In this document: piece after piece, positions 27,822 through 38,314 of the stretch | Layout of the letters: every line of letters starts with the position of its first letter | How positions within the stretch are numbered: the stretch's first letter is position 1 | From: CAVZCK01 sp963773735 | GTDB taxonomy: Bacteria > Pseudomonadota > Alphaproteobacteria > Rhizobiales > Rhodomicrobiaceae | Length of the DNA stretch: 64,000 nt | Direction of reading: 5' to 3' | NCBI GenBank assembly: GCA_963773735.1 | Contig: CAVZCK010000026.1 | Coordinates: 7,957 to 71,956, forward strand | Program-made: the position numbers and the translations under genes | Notes under the pieces: model-generated | What the model was told of the DNA's origin: nothing | Seen by the model: only the letters and a program-made list of their open reading frames with translations | The model's database searches: none

Positions 27822-28715
27822 TCACGCTTTCTTCCGGCTAGGCTTTTTGGCGGCGGCTTTATCGGCAGGCCCGCCCGCTGTGGCCTTGGCGGCGGACTTC
27901 GCCGCGGGCTCGGCCCTGGCCTTGCTCTTCGCCGGAGGCTTGGATTGCGAGAGGCTCGCCTTCAGCGCATCCATCAGGTTGATGACATTGCCGCGCTCGG
28001 GCGCCGCCGCGATGATCGGCTTGTGGCCCTTGAGCTTCTCCTTGATCATCTGCATCAGGGCGATCTCGTAGCGATCCTCGTAATTCTTCGGATCGAATTC
28101 GGTCGCCTTCTGCTCGATCAGCCTCTCGGCAAGATCGAGCATCTCCGGGTCGGGGTTGCCGACGGGGATATTGCCGAAATATTCGGCGGTGCCGCGCACC
28201 TCGTTCGGGTTCCTCAGCGTGCAGACGAACATGCCGTTCTCGCGCGGCGCCGATGGTGACGACGCGCTCGCGGCTCGACAGAACCAGCCGGGCGATCGCC
28301 AGCTTGCCGGATTTCTTTAGCGCCTCGCGCAGCACGATGAAGGTCTCTTCCGCCATCGCCCCATCCGGCGCCAGGTAGTAAGGCGCGTCCTGGTAGATGA
28401 CGTCCACGTCGTCCTCGTCGACGAAGGCCTCGATGTTCATGCGTGTGGTTGGATTCGATCCTCACCGCTTTCGAGATCGGAATCCTCGATGATGACGTAT
28501 TGCTTGTCCTCGTATTCATAGCCTTTCACGAGGTCGGAGCGCTCGACCAGGCCCAGTTCGGGATCGACCGGCTTCATGTTGATCCGGTTGTGGGTGTCCT
28601 TGTGGAGCTGGTTGAAGGTGATGCGGTCCTTGGAGCTCGTCGCCGGATAGAGCCGCACCGGGCAGCTCACCAGGCTCAGTTTCAGATAACCCTTCCAGCT
28701 GGCTCTTGGCGCCAT
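27822..28715 (-). CDS. ku: Ku protein of non-homologous end joining, three frame breaks
   Basis: DNA-end-binding homodimer of bacterial end joining, 296 residues when restored. Start MAPRASWKGYLKLSLV; the core then appears in successive frames: INMKPVDPELGLVER, AVRIESNHT, NIEAFVDEDDVDVIYQDA, PYYLAPDGAMAEETF, and RNPNEVRGTAEYFGN. The C-terminus is Lys/Ala-rich (KSKARAEPAAKSAAK), as in many Ku proteins that recruit LigD. Removing single bases near 28470, 28441 and 28242 gives one continuous 297-codon gene. Three breaks in 900 bp with every conserved element kept suggests sequence error rather than decay. Confidence 0.88.
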
Positions 28716-28737
28716 GACGGTCTCCTACGCAACGCGG

Positions 28738-31189
28738 CTATCGCCTCGCTTTCGGCAAGGTCGGCAAGTCCCTGGCAAAATCTGAGATACCGGCCCAGGG
28801 ATCGCCGGAGCTCGTTAACAAGCCCGGAAGCGAAGAATAATTCAAATCCTCGGGGGCGTCGATCGACTCCAGATCTTTCCAGTTAAGAGGCGTCGAGGCT
28901 GGCAGGTTCGTGCGCGCGCGAAGAGAATATGGCGCGGCGGCGGTCGCGCCGCGGGCGTTGCGGTGGAAATCGATGAAGATGCGCCGCTTGCGCTTTTCCT
29001 TGCCCATCGCGATTGTGAACGTGCCGGGCGCCGTGGCGGCAATGGCCGAGGCGATGTCGCTTGCACGCTGGTGGATTTGCTTCCAGCCGAGCTTCGGCCT
29101 GACGGGCACCGTGATGTGGAGACCCTTGCCGCCGGATGTCTTGACGAACGGCACCAGACCCAGCGTCTCCAGTTGCATTTTGATATGGATTGCGGCTTCG
29201 ACGACCTCCCGCCATTCGATCCCTTCGCCGGGATCGAGATCGAAGACCATGCGGTCTGGCTTGTCGAGCCGCTTCGCCATGGTCCCCCAGATGTGGAACT
29301 CGACGACGCCGAACTGAGCAAGCGCGAGATATCCCTTCGCGTCCTCGACCGAGAGATAGGTCTTGGTCTCGCCTTCCGAATTGATGGCCTCGAACGTCGC
29401 GACCGAGCTCGGCATGCCTGAGAAGGCATGGCGTTGGAAGAAACAGTCCTGCGGCCTGGGCGTAGGACAGCGGACCAGCGACACGGGCCGTCCCAAGATG
29501 TGCGGCAACATGAAATCGCCGATGAGCGCATAATAGACGGCAATGTCGAGCTTGGTCGGCCCCGATTTTCCGAACAGCCGCCGGGTCGGATTGGTCACCC
29601 AGATCGATGCGAGATCGGCATCATTTATCAGTCGCTTGCGCTCCGCTGGCGCCGTGCCAGAAAGCTCGGCTTCGCGCAGTTCCTTGAAGACGGCATGCCA
29701 TAGCATGTTGTCGGCCGTGCGGTTTGCGTAGTGGACACGGGCCGTCAAAACGGGCCGCACGGCGATGACGTCTTTCGGCGCGCGGTCCAGTCTCGCCGTG
29801 TCGTCGCGCAGCGGTTCCAGTCGTTCGAGCAGCGATTTCAGCGTCGGCGCGTCGAAGCCGGTGCCGACCTTGCCGCGATAGTGCAGCTCGCCATCGTCCC
29901 ATTCGCCCAGCGCGAGCGCGGCAAGACCTTCGGCAGCCTCGGAGGTCGTGTAACCCACGATGACGAAATCGCCGGTGATGAGCGCCTTGACTTTTCAGCC
30001 ACGATGTCGAGCGCCCTTGCTGATAGGGCGCCGACGCCTTCTTGGAGACGATGCCCTCGAGACCGAGCTCTGCCGCCTGCTCGTAAAGCGCCGTGCCGTC
30101 GCCCCGGACATGGTCGCTGAGCTGGATCGCCGATCGGCCCGTGACGGTGCCTGCGAGAAGTCGCGCCAGCAGATCTTTTCGCTTCGCGAGCGGAGCATTC
30201 TGCAGATCCCAGCCGTCCAGATAAAGCAGATCGAAGGCATAGAGGACGAGCTTGCTGCCGGCGCCCTCGGCCAAAGCTTGCTGAAGAGCGGAGATGCGGC
30301 TGATGCCCTTGTCGTCGAGCACGACGATCTCGCCGTCGATCACCGCCTGCTTGCAGGGCAGCGTTGCGAAAGCGCGACCCAAATCGCCGTAGCGCTTCGT
30401 CCAGTCGAGGCCGCTCCGGGTGACGAGACGCGCCTTACCGCCATCGACGAAGGCGATCGTCCGGTAACCATCGAACTTGATCTCGTGCAGCCATCCGTCG
30501 CCTTTGGGCGGCGTTTCGGTCCGCGTGGCGAGTTGCGGGGAAATGCGTTCCGGCATCGGGGCCCTCGCCGCCCCGGTCAGGCGCCCCGGCGCCAGCTTCG
30601 CCGGCTTTGCCGCCGGCTTTGGCGCTCGACGAGGTCTTCGATGCGCCGGCCGGTTTTCACACTTTCCGGCCGCGTTCGCGAGAATGTCGGCGGTGGCGCT
30701 CGCGGCGGGATCGCGCTCCTTGAACAGCAGCCAGTTCTTGGTCTGCTCGCCCGGCTTCGGCTTGAGTCGGGCCAGCATCCAGCCGCCGTTCAGCTTCTCG
30801 CCGGCGAGCCGGAACTTCAAGGAGCCGGAGGCGAGGCTCTTGTCGATGTCGTCCATCGGCGCCCAGACGCCGGTATCCCAGACGATCATCGGCCCGCCGC
30901 CATATTCGCCCTCCGGGATCACGCCTTCGAAGTCGATATATTCGAGCGGATGATCTTCGGTCTCGACCGCCAGCCGCTTGTCGTCGGGATTGAGCGAGGG
31001 GCCTTTCGGCACCGCCCAGCTCTTGAGCACATCACCGACCTGCAGCCGTAAATCATAGTGGTCGGCCGTCGCCGAGTGTTTGTGCACGACGAAACGATTG
31101 CCGGCGATGGCGCCGTCATCGCCGCGCGGCTCGCTGGTGCGCGAGAAATCGCGCTTCTTCCGGTATCGTCCCAGTTTCGGCTTGGTCAT
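28738..31189 (-). CDS. ligD: Multifunctional ATP-dependent DNA ligase LigD, frame-broken
   Basis: About 816 residues. Domain order is 3'-phosphoesterase (FVVHKHSATADHYDLRLQ), ligase (nucleotidyl Lys in EIKFDGYR, then DGEIVVLD and GLEGIVSKK), then primase-polymerase with catalytic DLDPGEG and SGGKGLHI. This is the order found in Pseudomonas-type LigD. The first frame ends its homology at STSWLK; removing one A near 29993 gives the continuation into ITGDFVIVGYTTSE. A further pair of compensating shifts is likely in the linker (about 30590-30660), where KTGRRIEDL is readable only in a neighbouring frame. The ku gene follows after 22 bases. Confidence 0.9.
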
Positions 31190-31229
31190 CCGTGGACTAT
31201 GGGAAATACGGGCAGAATCACAAGTAATC

Positions 31230-31340
31230 CTTCATCGGTGGGGCTCGGCGATGACGCACCATCCGCATGTGCACATCATCGTGCCGGGCGGGGGCATCGC
31301 GCTCGATGGCAAGCGGTGGATCGCATACCGGCCGCGCTTC
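31230..31340 (+). mobile_element. Remnant of an IS91-family transposase
   Basis: About 37 codons encode LHRWGSAMTHHPHVHIIVPG followed by GGIALDGKRWIAYRPRF, the HUH (HPHVH) metal-binding region of IS91/IS801-type rolling-circle transposases. Nothing of the catalytic Tyr region, zinc ribbon or termini is visible. It lies between ligD and the pilus operon. Confidence 0.7.
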
Positions 31341-31409
31341 GACATGGAGACGAGCGCATCAGGCCGCAGCGCGGCAAGCGCATCTGAAATCAAAAATGCA
31401 ACTTTAATG

Positions 31410-32307
31410 CTAAAGCGCCGGCTTGATCTCGATGCTGATCTCGTCGGAATAGAGCCCGGCCCGCTTGTTCGATACATCGCCAATGGTGAACACCGCCTCG
31501 AGCGCTCTCGCCGGCGATGCTGGTGGTCTGGAACGGCCCGAGACTGGCTGGCATGGCGACGGCGGCCCCGTTCAGGCTCATCGCATAAGGGATGCGCCAG
31601 CGATCATAGGGCGCCTCCATCGCCAGAGCCCCGCCTTTCATCGAACTGACCGCCAGACTGAATTTGCGGTTGCTGCGCGCTTCGAGAATGACGCGGCGGC
31701 TGGCGCCCGTGCTCAGCACGCCGAAATCGATGGTCGTAGTGGTGCCGCCGCCGGCGATATTGATGCCGAGAAAATCCTGCACCTGGCAGGAGAGGCCGAG
31801 CGAGGCGGTCTGCAAGGGCGGCGCGCCGTCCGGCGGAGCGCTCCCCGCCGAGCCGGTGAGGCTGAGCTCGAAGGGCTGGTCGTAGTGCCCCGGCGCCAGC
31901 ATCTGGCCGGCCGGGATCGCGACGGCGTAGGTGAAGTCGAAAGTCTCGTTCGGCGCCAGAGCGCGGCTGACGAGCCGCCCGGAGCTTGCCGGAGACGGCG
32001 CGCTCGCCGTCAGCGCCGCCCCGTCCACTCCCTTGATGGCAAAGGCGAAGGCGGCTCCGGCGCCCGCCTCGGTGCGGGTGAAGCCGAGCGCAAAAACACA
32101 AGCCTCCGCGCCGCTATTCTCCACCGTCACCCGATAGTCTTTGACATTGTCGACGGCGTCGAAGGGATTGTAATCCGCAACCGGATTGGGGCTGGCGGCG
32201 ATCCGGCCCGAGCAGGCCCAGCCGGGCGCGGTGGCGCCTACCCAGAGCGCGGCGGCGGGCAGCAGGGCGCGGGAGAAGAGCCGGAGTAGATGTGTAAGCC
32301 TCATCAT
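31410..32307 (-). CDS. Spore-coat-U-domain pilus (tip) protein, Csu-type, one frame break
   Basis: Encodes 298 residues when restored, with a signal peptide ending near GATAPGWA and two SCPU-like beta-sandwich halves: CVFALGFTRTEAGAG in the first and CQVQDFLGINIAGGG in the second. Two-domain SCPU proteins form the tip adhesin of archaic chaperone-usher pili (CsuE-like). Homology in the long frame ends at IAGESAR; removing one base near 31498 gives AVFTIGDVSNKRAGLYSD and a stop at 31410, the normal SCPU ending. It follows the usher gene by 18 bases and closes the operon. Confidence 0.8.
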
Positions 32308-32325
32308 CGCGATCCCCTTGCGCGT

Positions 32326-34931
32326 CTATAAGCGGCCGCAATTCGCCGGCGCGATAGAGCCCGACCGTGTCTTTCGGGATGTCGAGCGAAAACCGCGTCT
32401 TCGGCTCGGTCGCCATTTCGATGGTCCATTTGCCCGGCGCCAGCCCTTGCGCGGTAAAGCGCCCGGCGCGGTTGGTGAACAGCTCGACGCTCTTTTCCGG
32501 CTTGGCGTCCTCCCTGGCGATGCCGGTCAGCAGCGCGAGCGGCTTGTCCTCGGCGCCCTTCAGCGTGCCCAGCGCCGTCACCGTATATTGCGAGCCGACC
32601 TGCAGCGCGTAGCCCGAGCGGTGCTTTGGCGTCAGGTCGAACAGCCCGTCGCCGAGATCGTAGCCGGGCGGCAGATCGGCGACGTCATATTCGACGCGGT
32701 TGAGCGTGTAGGGCGAGATGCTGGGCAGCAGCGCCGGGCCGAGGCCGTCGGTCTCCGCCGTGTAGCCGTAAGCCGCCTTGCCGACGCTGATCTGATTGTC
32801 CTTGAGCCCGGCATAGGGGGCGATGATGGCAAAGCCGTCCGAGACCGGCCGGCCGACCGCGACATGGCCGTCGGCATAGGCGATAGCGGTCTCCACGCGA
32901 AGCGAGGTGCGCTGATCGATCTGGCTCGCATTCGGGCCGGCAAGGCTTGCCTCCTGGAACAGCGAGAGATTGGCGCGGTTGCCGGTATAGTGAACGGCGC
33001 CGTTCACCGTGACATCGTCGCTGGCCGTCCAGGCGCCGTCCGCCGCCGCCGGCCCCTCATGCGCCAGATCGAGGCTGGTCTGCCAGCTCCCGACGCCCTG
33101 GCCGGATTGCTGCGTCGCCGAAAGGCTCGACCGCTGATTGCGCGTGTCGTATTGCGCGGAAAGGCTGGAATTGCGGTCCGGCCGGTATTGCATCCGCAGC
33201 ATCAGGCTGAGATCGGCGGCGGCATCCTGCCGCTCATAATAGCCGCCGCTGACACCTAAGCTGAGATCGGCGCCGAGCGGCCGGCTGAGGCTGAGATCGG
33301 CATGATAGCTGTCGCCCTCGGTGGCGCGGCCGAAGGCATAGCCGCCCGACAGGCAGGCGGAGACGTTGAAGGGCAGCTCGGTGCCGTAGCTTGCCGAGAG
33401 GGCGAGCCACTCCGGGTCGATCCGCCGGCCGAACTCCGTGCCTTCGCCGAAGCGCGGCGCCGGACGCGCGAAATCGGGGGTCTGCGCACTCGCCGAGACG
33501 CGGATGCTGTGGCGGCGGCCATCGCCGTCCTTGATATTGGCGAGCGCATAGTCGCCGGTGACGGCCGCGCCCCAGCGCCCCTCGGTCTCAAAGCTTGCCG
33601 CGCCTTCGAGCGAGAGGAGGCCCACGGGCGTGCCGATGAGCGCGCCGAGGCCACCCATCGTGGTGTCCATGTTGCCCTGAAGATGCGCCTCGCCGGTCAG
33701 GTTTTCGGCAAGGCCGCGCCGGTAATAGCCGGTCAGAAACATATCGCCCGTGTCATAATCGGGCTCGCCATCCTCGAAACGCGACGGTGCGCCCGCCGCA
33801 AAAGCCCATTCGGAAAGTCCCGGCTCCAAGAGATCGTTGTCGAGAAACAGCGAAAACTCCAGCTGCTGCTTGTTGCCGACATCGTCCTCGATCACGAGCG
33901 TGACGTCGTTGAGGCCGGTCGCGACCGGCAGATCGCTGAGATTATAGTCGCCGGGATCGAGCCGCAGCCGGCGCACCGTCAGCCCGTTTACCTGCACATC
34001 GACGGTGGAGGCGCGCTCCAGCCGGAACGAGCGGCGGCTGGTCGAGCGGATGTTGCGGCCCGGCTGCAGCTTGGTGTAGGAGCGCTCGATCGAGATGCCG
34101 AGCAGATCCGGCGTGAACTGCAGACTGGTGCCGACCGGATAGACATCGCCGACGCTGGCGCGCACCGCCTCCTCCTCGAAATCGCGCACGATCCTTGTGC
34201 CGCGCCGCTTAAAACCCTGGCCGGTTTCGCCGAACACGGACGAGTCGTCCGGCTCGAAGCTGCCCTCGGCTTCGACGACGACGCCCTTCCAGCGCGACGG
34301 CGCCTTCGAGGTCGAGACGCGGCGCCTTGAGGCCCTCGCGGCCGGTCGGCGACTGCTCGACATAATCGACGCCCGAGCGCAGATTGAGATAGGCCGAGAG
34401 CGCCGCCGGCTTTGCCGCATTCGGGCTCGTGCCTTGAGCCTGGCGGGCCTCGACGCTGATATTGCCCTCGACCTTCTGATCGAGCGTGGGGTTGAAGATG
34501 ACGCTCACCGCGCCCGGATCGAAGCGGAAGTCGAAACCGCTTGCGGGCAGCAAAGCCAGGTCGAGATAGCCGCCGGGCGCGTCCTTGCCGATGGCGGCGA
34601 GCTTTTCGAAGGCGGCGGCGCGCAAGAGCGGCTTGACCGCGGCAAGCAGCGCCTCGCGCGGCACCTCGACATGCTGGTCCGGCCGGATGCGCAGCTGCAG
34701 ATCGCCCAGATAGAAGCTGCGGTAATGCAGCGGCACGGCCATTTCCAGCACTCGCCCGGTCGGGTTGATGGTCATCTGCTCTGCCGCCGCCGCTGAGGCG
34801 TGGCCGGTCCCCGCTCCGAGGGCGGACAAAAGCGCAATTGCGGCCAGACCGGCCAGCCGCCGCAGCCAGAACTCCGATTGCGTGGACCATGCCGCAGAAG
34901 CCCCATACAAACCGTCCAGGCCGAGGCGCAA
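32326..34931 (-). CDS. Outer-membrane fimbrial usher, archaic (Csu) type, two frame breaks
   Basis: About 867 residues when restored. A signal region (AALSALGAGTGHASA-like, to about residue 48) precedes the N-terminal chaperone-binding domain. The beta-barrel contains a typical usher plug region (RLRLDPGDYNLSDLP, VTLVIEDDVGNKQQLEFS), and the C-terminal domain has LFTNRAGRFTAQGLAPG and ends LYRAGEL. Removing single bases near 34287 and 32334 joins the N-terminus to the barrel and gives a stop at 32326 just before the tip gene. The usher secretes and assembles pilin subunits delivered by the periplasmic chaperone. Confidence 0.88.
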
Positions 34932-35005
34932 GGGGAGCGGCTCTCCCGCCGCGCCGAGTCAGCGCGGGAGTTGCGGCAACCCCGTTGGATTGATCCGTAT
35001 CCAGC

Positions 35006-35764
35006 CTATCTCTCGTCCGGACGGAACTGGACGTCGGCCTTGATCTGCGTCACCCCGCTCGGCACCTCGACCGGCAGCACGAAACGGCGCTCATGACCCG
35101 GCTGCACGATGCCGAGCCCGACCTTCTGCGCGATCTCGCCCGGCGTCATCTCCGCCGACCAGCCACCGCCGGAAAGGCGGATGGTGGACTGCTTCAGATA
35201 GGCGTGCTTGTTGCCGGGGTTCTTGACCGTCAGCGAGGCGAGACGCTTGCCGTCCTTGCCCGCGACCGGCGCGGCGCTCTCCACCAGGATGGCGGCCTGC
35301 CCCTTCGGCGGCGCGACGTTCACTGTCACGCCGAAGCTCATCACGATCTGGATGCCGCTTGTCTCCTTCGGGAAGTTTGACGGGGAGTTGGGAGACGTTG
35401 AGGCGATAGGTTTGGCTTTTGTTGATCTCCGGCTCGCCGATCCACTGTACTCGGAAGACCTGGGATCCACCCGCCGGAATCATAGCCTGGGCGGGATAAA
35501 CCAGAAGTCTCATCTCCAGCCGTTTGGTTTTCTGCTCGCCATTGACGCCCAGCTTCAAGTCGCGACACGAAATTTCAACCGGTAGCGGCTTGGTGCCGTT
35601 ATTGGACGACCTTGAACGATTGCCGAGCCGCTTGACCCGCCGGTTGACATATCGAGGAGCATAGGTTCGACGGACATCGCGCAACGACTGGGAGAAAGCG
35701 AAATCCATAGCAAAAATGTGAGAGCACAGCAGCTGCGAGTAACCCAATTTCGTGTTATGCTCAT
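35006..35764 (-). CDS. Periplasmic pilus chaperone (PapD/CsuC-like), three frame breaks
   Basis: Encodes 251 residues when restored. Start MSITRNWVTRS with signal peptide, then first immunoglobulin-like domain with NNGTKPLPVEI, QAMIPAGGSQVFRVQW and INKSQTYRLNVSQLP, then the second domain with ETSGIQIVMSFGVTVNVAPP and KQSTIRLSGGGWSAE. The pieces lie in different frames; removing one base near 35379 and two near 35612-35630 makes them continuous. The chaperone donates a strand to pilin subunits and delivers them to the usher encoded 74 bases downstream. Confidence 0.82.
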
Positions 35765-35840
35765 GACGCGGTTCTCCGAACATGTCACAAGCACGTCTAA
35801 TGATTGCGCTGACGGCGCGTCTAGCAACGCTGACGAGCGT

Positions 35841-36407
35841 TCAGCGTTGCTCACGTTCGATCAGGATGAGGTGATGCTCAGCGTCAATAGTACCCGACCT
35901 GATACTGACCAGGTACCAAGCTGGCCTGGTCGCCGGCACGTCAATTTTGAGTATAAGATCGCCGCTCTGGGGCGCCAATTGCGGGCTATCTAAGGAGTTT
36001 GTTCCCGGCGCGAGTTGGACGAAGTTGAGCTCGCTCCCCAAGCTAGATATGCGTCGTAAGAGATCTTCATTGCCGAAGCCGTTCTGTGCGGCGGCCGCTG
36101 TCTTAAACGGGCGGTGCGAGACAATGAAGATGGGTGCTCGAATTGCAGAACGAACTGCTGAAATTAAGAGTACCGGCTACTCGGGGCGACCTTCGAGGTT
36201 GCCGGATCGATATTGACCATAAGGTCATGCGCTTTGATCGCCGAATATTGCTCAGAAACCGGGCCCAGACCGGGTTCGTTGGACAATGAGCAAAGCGCCG
36301 TAACATTTGCCTGCAAGTCGACATTATATGTTTCAGAGTCGCTGCGCTTTGCCGTTCCCGCTACCATTAGACCAGCAAATACGCCAATTGAACGAGAATT
36401 TTTTCAT
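35841..36407 (-). pseudogene. Second SCPU-type pilin gene, heavily frame-broken
   Basis: Segments of an SCPU-type pilin are readable in changing frames: ATG at 36407 with MKKFSF and signal IGVFAGLMVAG, then YNVDLQANVTALCSL, VAGTLNFSSSFCNSS, ISYDAYLAWG, and LVPGQYQVG leading to TIDAEHHLILIE. A ribosome-binding site (GGGGAA) precedes the ATG. At least five frame changes are needed over 567 bp, far more than elsewhere, and not all are simple single insertions. This gene may be truly dead, or the sequence is unusually poor here. The position between the intact pilin and chaperone genes is normal for a Csu operon. Confidence 0.5.
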
Positions 36408-36526
36408 GTGTTCCCCATCCAATATTGCTATTCGAGTGATTACTGGTATTTATATATGCCTGAAGTCTTCTACTGATCTTGGACCTCCATATTTCGTAGC
36501 TTTTTCGGTTTGCTATCAGCAATCCA

Positions 36527-37087
36527 TCAATTCGCAACACTCAGCCCAATTCGCAGATCCTCCGAATAACTCCCTGCCGCGAGCCGCCCCGCCAGCGGCC
36601 CCCAGCTCACGGTCAGCGCGGCGTCCTTGCCGATCGCGGTGGCGTCGCCGGACTGGCCCTGGCAGAGCGTCGAATTCTGGCCGAGATCAGCGCTGGCGCA
36701 GGTGAGCCGCAGCGTGCCGCCGTCATCGGTGGTGATGGTGAGTGCCGCCGTGTACGGAAAGTCCGCCAAGATGCCCTGTCCGGCCGCGGCGGCAGCATTC
36801 TTCATGGCGCCGTGCTGCGATGATAGGCTATAGCCGAAAGGCGCGTTGCAGCTGATGCGGAAGCTCAGCGCTTTCTGCGCCGCACCCCCATTGCCGCTGA
36901 TGGCGCCGAGATCAAGGCTGGGGGCGATGCCCTCGAAGGCGCATTGCGGGGTCACCGAGCCGCGAAGCTCGATCTGAACGCGGTCGGAAAGCGCGGCGCC
37001 GGCGCTTTGCGCGGCTACCGTCTCGATAGAGCCGGCGGTGAGCATGGCCAGCAGAACGCCAGCTTTTATGGACCGAACGCACAACAT
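36527..37087 (-). CDS. SCPU-domain pilin subunit (CsuA/B-like)
   Basis: Encodes 186 residues from the ATG at 37087 (MLCVRSIKAG); a TTG at 37093 is also possible. A signal peptide (to about residue 27, VAAQSAG) precedes one spore-coat-U domain, with Cys pairs in VTPQCAFEG, FRISCNAPFGYSL and LRLTCASADL and the typical end LAAGSYSEDLRIGLSVAN. It is the first gene of the minus-strand pilus operon and probably the major subunit of an archaic chaperone-usher pilus used in surface attachment. Confidence 0.88.
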   Translation of the reverse strand: MLCVRSIKAGVLLAMLTAGSIETVAAQSAGAALSDRVQIELRGSVTPQCAFEGIAPSLDLGAISGNGGAAQKALSFRISCNAPFGYSLSSQHGAMKNAAAAAGQGILADFPYTAALTITTDDGGTLRLTCASADLGQNSTLCQGQSGDATAIGKDAALTVSWGPLAGRLAAGSYSEDLRIGLSVAN

Positions 37088-37516
37088 ACGCAAAACTACT
37101 CAAACGCAAAACTTAAATAACACTGACTTGTGCCGGATCTGCCTCGCCGAACACTCTGTCGATGCACGATGCCAAACACGAATACACAGGCTATCCACGG
37201 AACTTACAGATTTATGTTGAAAAAAGGATGCGGGCGACTCCCTACCAACGGGCTAAAACGAGCAAAAACTAGCCCTGTTGCAATTCGGCATCAGCCGCTG
37301 CGTCGCACCCGCCCGCATAGGCCGCCGAACCGCGCCGCGCCGGGTCGGCGCAATCGGCATCGCCGCTGCATCCGGGGCGCCTCCCATGCTGCTTCCAGCT
37401 CGTCCCGCCGCGCCGCCTGATCCGTATTCGTCCCTAAGCCGAAATTAACCATCCGTTGACCAATCAAGCACAGAGCTTGCGCATCGGTTTTTCAGCTTTT
37501 CGATGGGGGATCTTCG
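37088..37516. other. Divergent promoter region between the Csu-type and Tad operons
   Basis: About 430 bp separating two oppositely oriented pilus operons. The left third is AT-richer than the surroundings (consistent with a promoter for the minus-strand operon); the right part is GC-rich with only shadow frames. No pilin-like gene is seen in either strand. Confidence 0.5.
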
Positions 37517-38314
37517 ATGCGCTGGACGCGTGGTTTCGTGCTCGTTCTGGCGATCGGTTCGGCGGCCGGCGCGGCGGCAATCGTGCGCAAGGCCGCGCAC
37601 ATACCGCCCTCGCCCGAGCCGCAAGGGGCCGTCCCGCAGATCGATATCCTCGTTGCCGGCCGCTTCATCGCCGCAGGCGAGCTGATCGAGGCAAAGGACG
37701 TGCGCTGGCAGCCCTGGCCCGGATCGGCTCTGCCGAGCGGGTCGATCCGCCGGCAGCACGGCGCCGCCCCCGGCAAATTCGAGCCGGCTCCCGCGCGCTA
37801 TCCGCTGCTCGAAGGCGAGCCGCTCGCGGAAAGCAAGCTGGCCCGGCCCGGCAGCGGCGGGCTCATGGCCGCCCTGATCGCGCCGGGAATGCGCGCCGTC
37901 GCCGTGCCCGTCCGCGAGGAAAGCGCCGCCGGCGGCCTGATCCAGCCGAACGACCGCGTCGACGTGCTGTGGAGCGCCCCGGCGTCCGACCGTCCCGACA
38001 AGCGGCCGGAAACCCGGACGCTGCTGCGCGGCGCGAAAGTGCTGGCGATCGGAAAATCGACCGCGGCGCGCGGCCGGGGCGCCGAGGCACACACGGCGAC
38101 ATTGGAGCTGACGCCGGCAGACGCCAGGGCCGTTGCCGGAGCGCGGGCAAGCGGGGAGATTTCGCTGGCGCTGATCCCCGCCGCCGATATCGCCGCGCTG
38201 TCGCCGCATCTCGCCGAGACCAGCTCGGACGATGAGCCGGCGCCGGCCATCCGGGTGATGAAATTCGGACGGCTGCCGGATGGATTTTTGGGCAATCGCG
38301 GGGGGGCAAGGTGA
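37517..38314 (+). CDS. cpaB: Flp pilus assembly protein CpaB
   Basis: A 265-residue protein with an N-terminal membrane/signal helix (GFVLVLAIGSAAGAAAIV), a SAF domain (VAGRFIAAGELIEAKDVRW, LLEGEPLAESKL) and a C-terminal RcpC/CpaB domain (VPVREESAAGGLIQPNDRVD, LRGAKVLAIGKS). CpaB is a periplasmic component supporting the secretin of the Tad system. First gene of the plus-strand Tad operon; its TGA overlaps a GTG that starts the secretin frame. Confidence 0.93.
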   Translation: MRWTRGFVLVLAIGSAAGAAAIVRKAAHIPPSPEPQGAVPQIDILVAGRFIAAGELIEAKDVRWQPWPGSALPSGSIRRQHGAAPGKFEPAPARYPLLEGEPLAESKLARPGSGGLMAALIAPGMRAVAVPVREESAAGGLIQPNDRVDVLWSAPASDRPDKRPETRTLLRGAKVLAIGKSTAARGRGAEAHTATLELTPADARAVAGARASGEISLALIPAADIAALSPHLAETSSDDEPAPAIRVMKFGRLPDGFLGNRGGAR

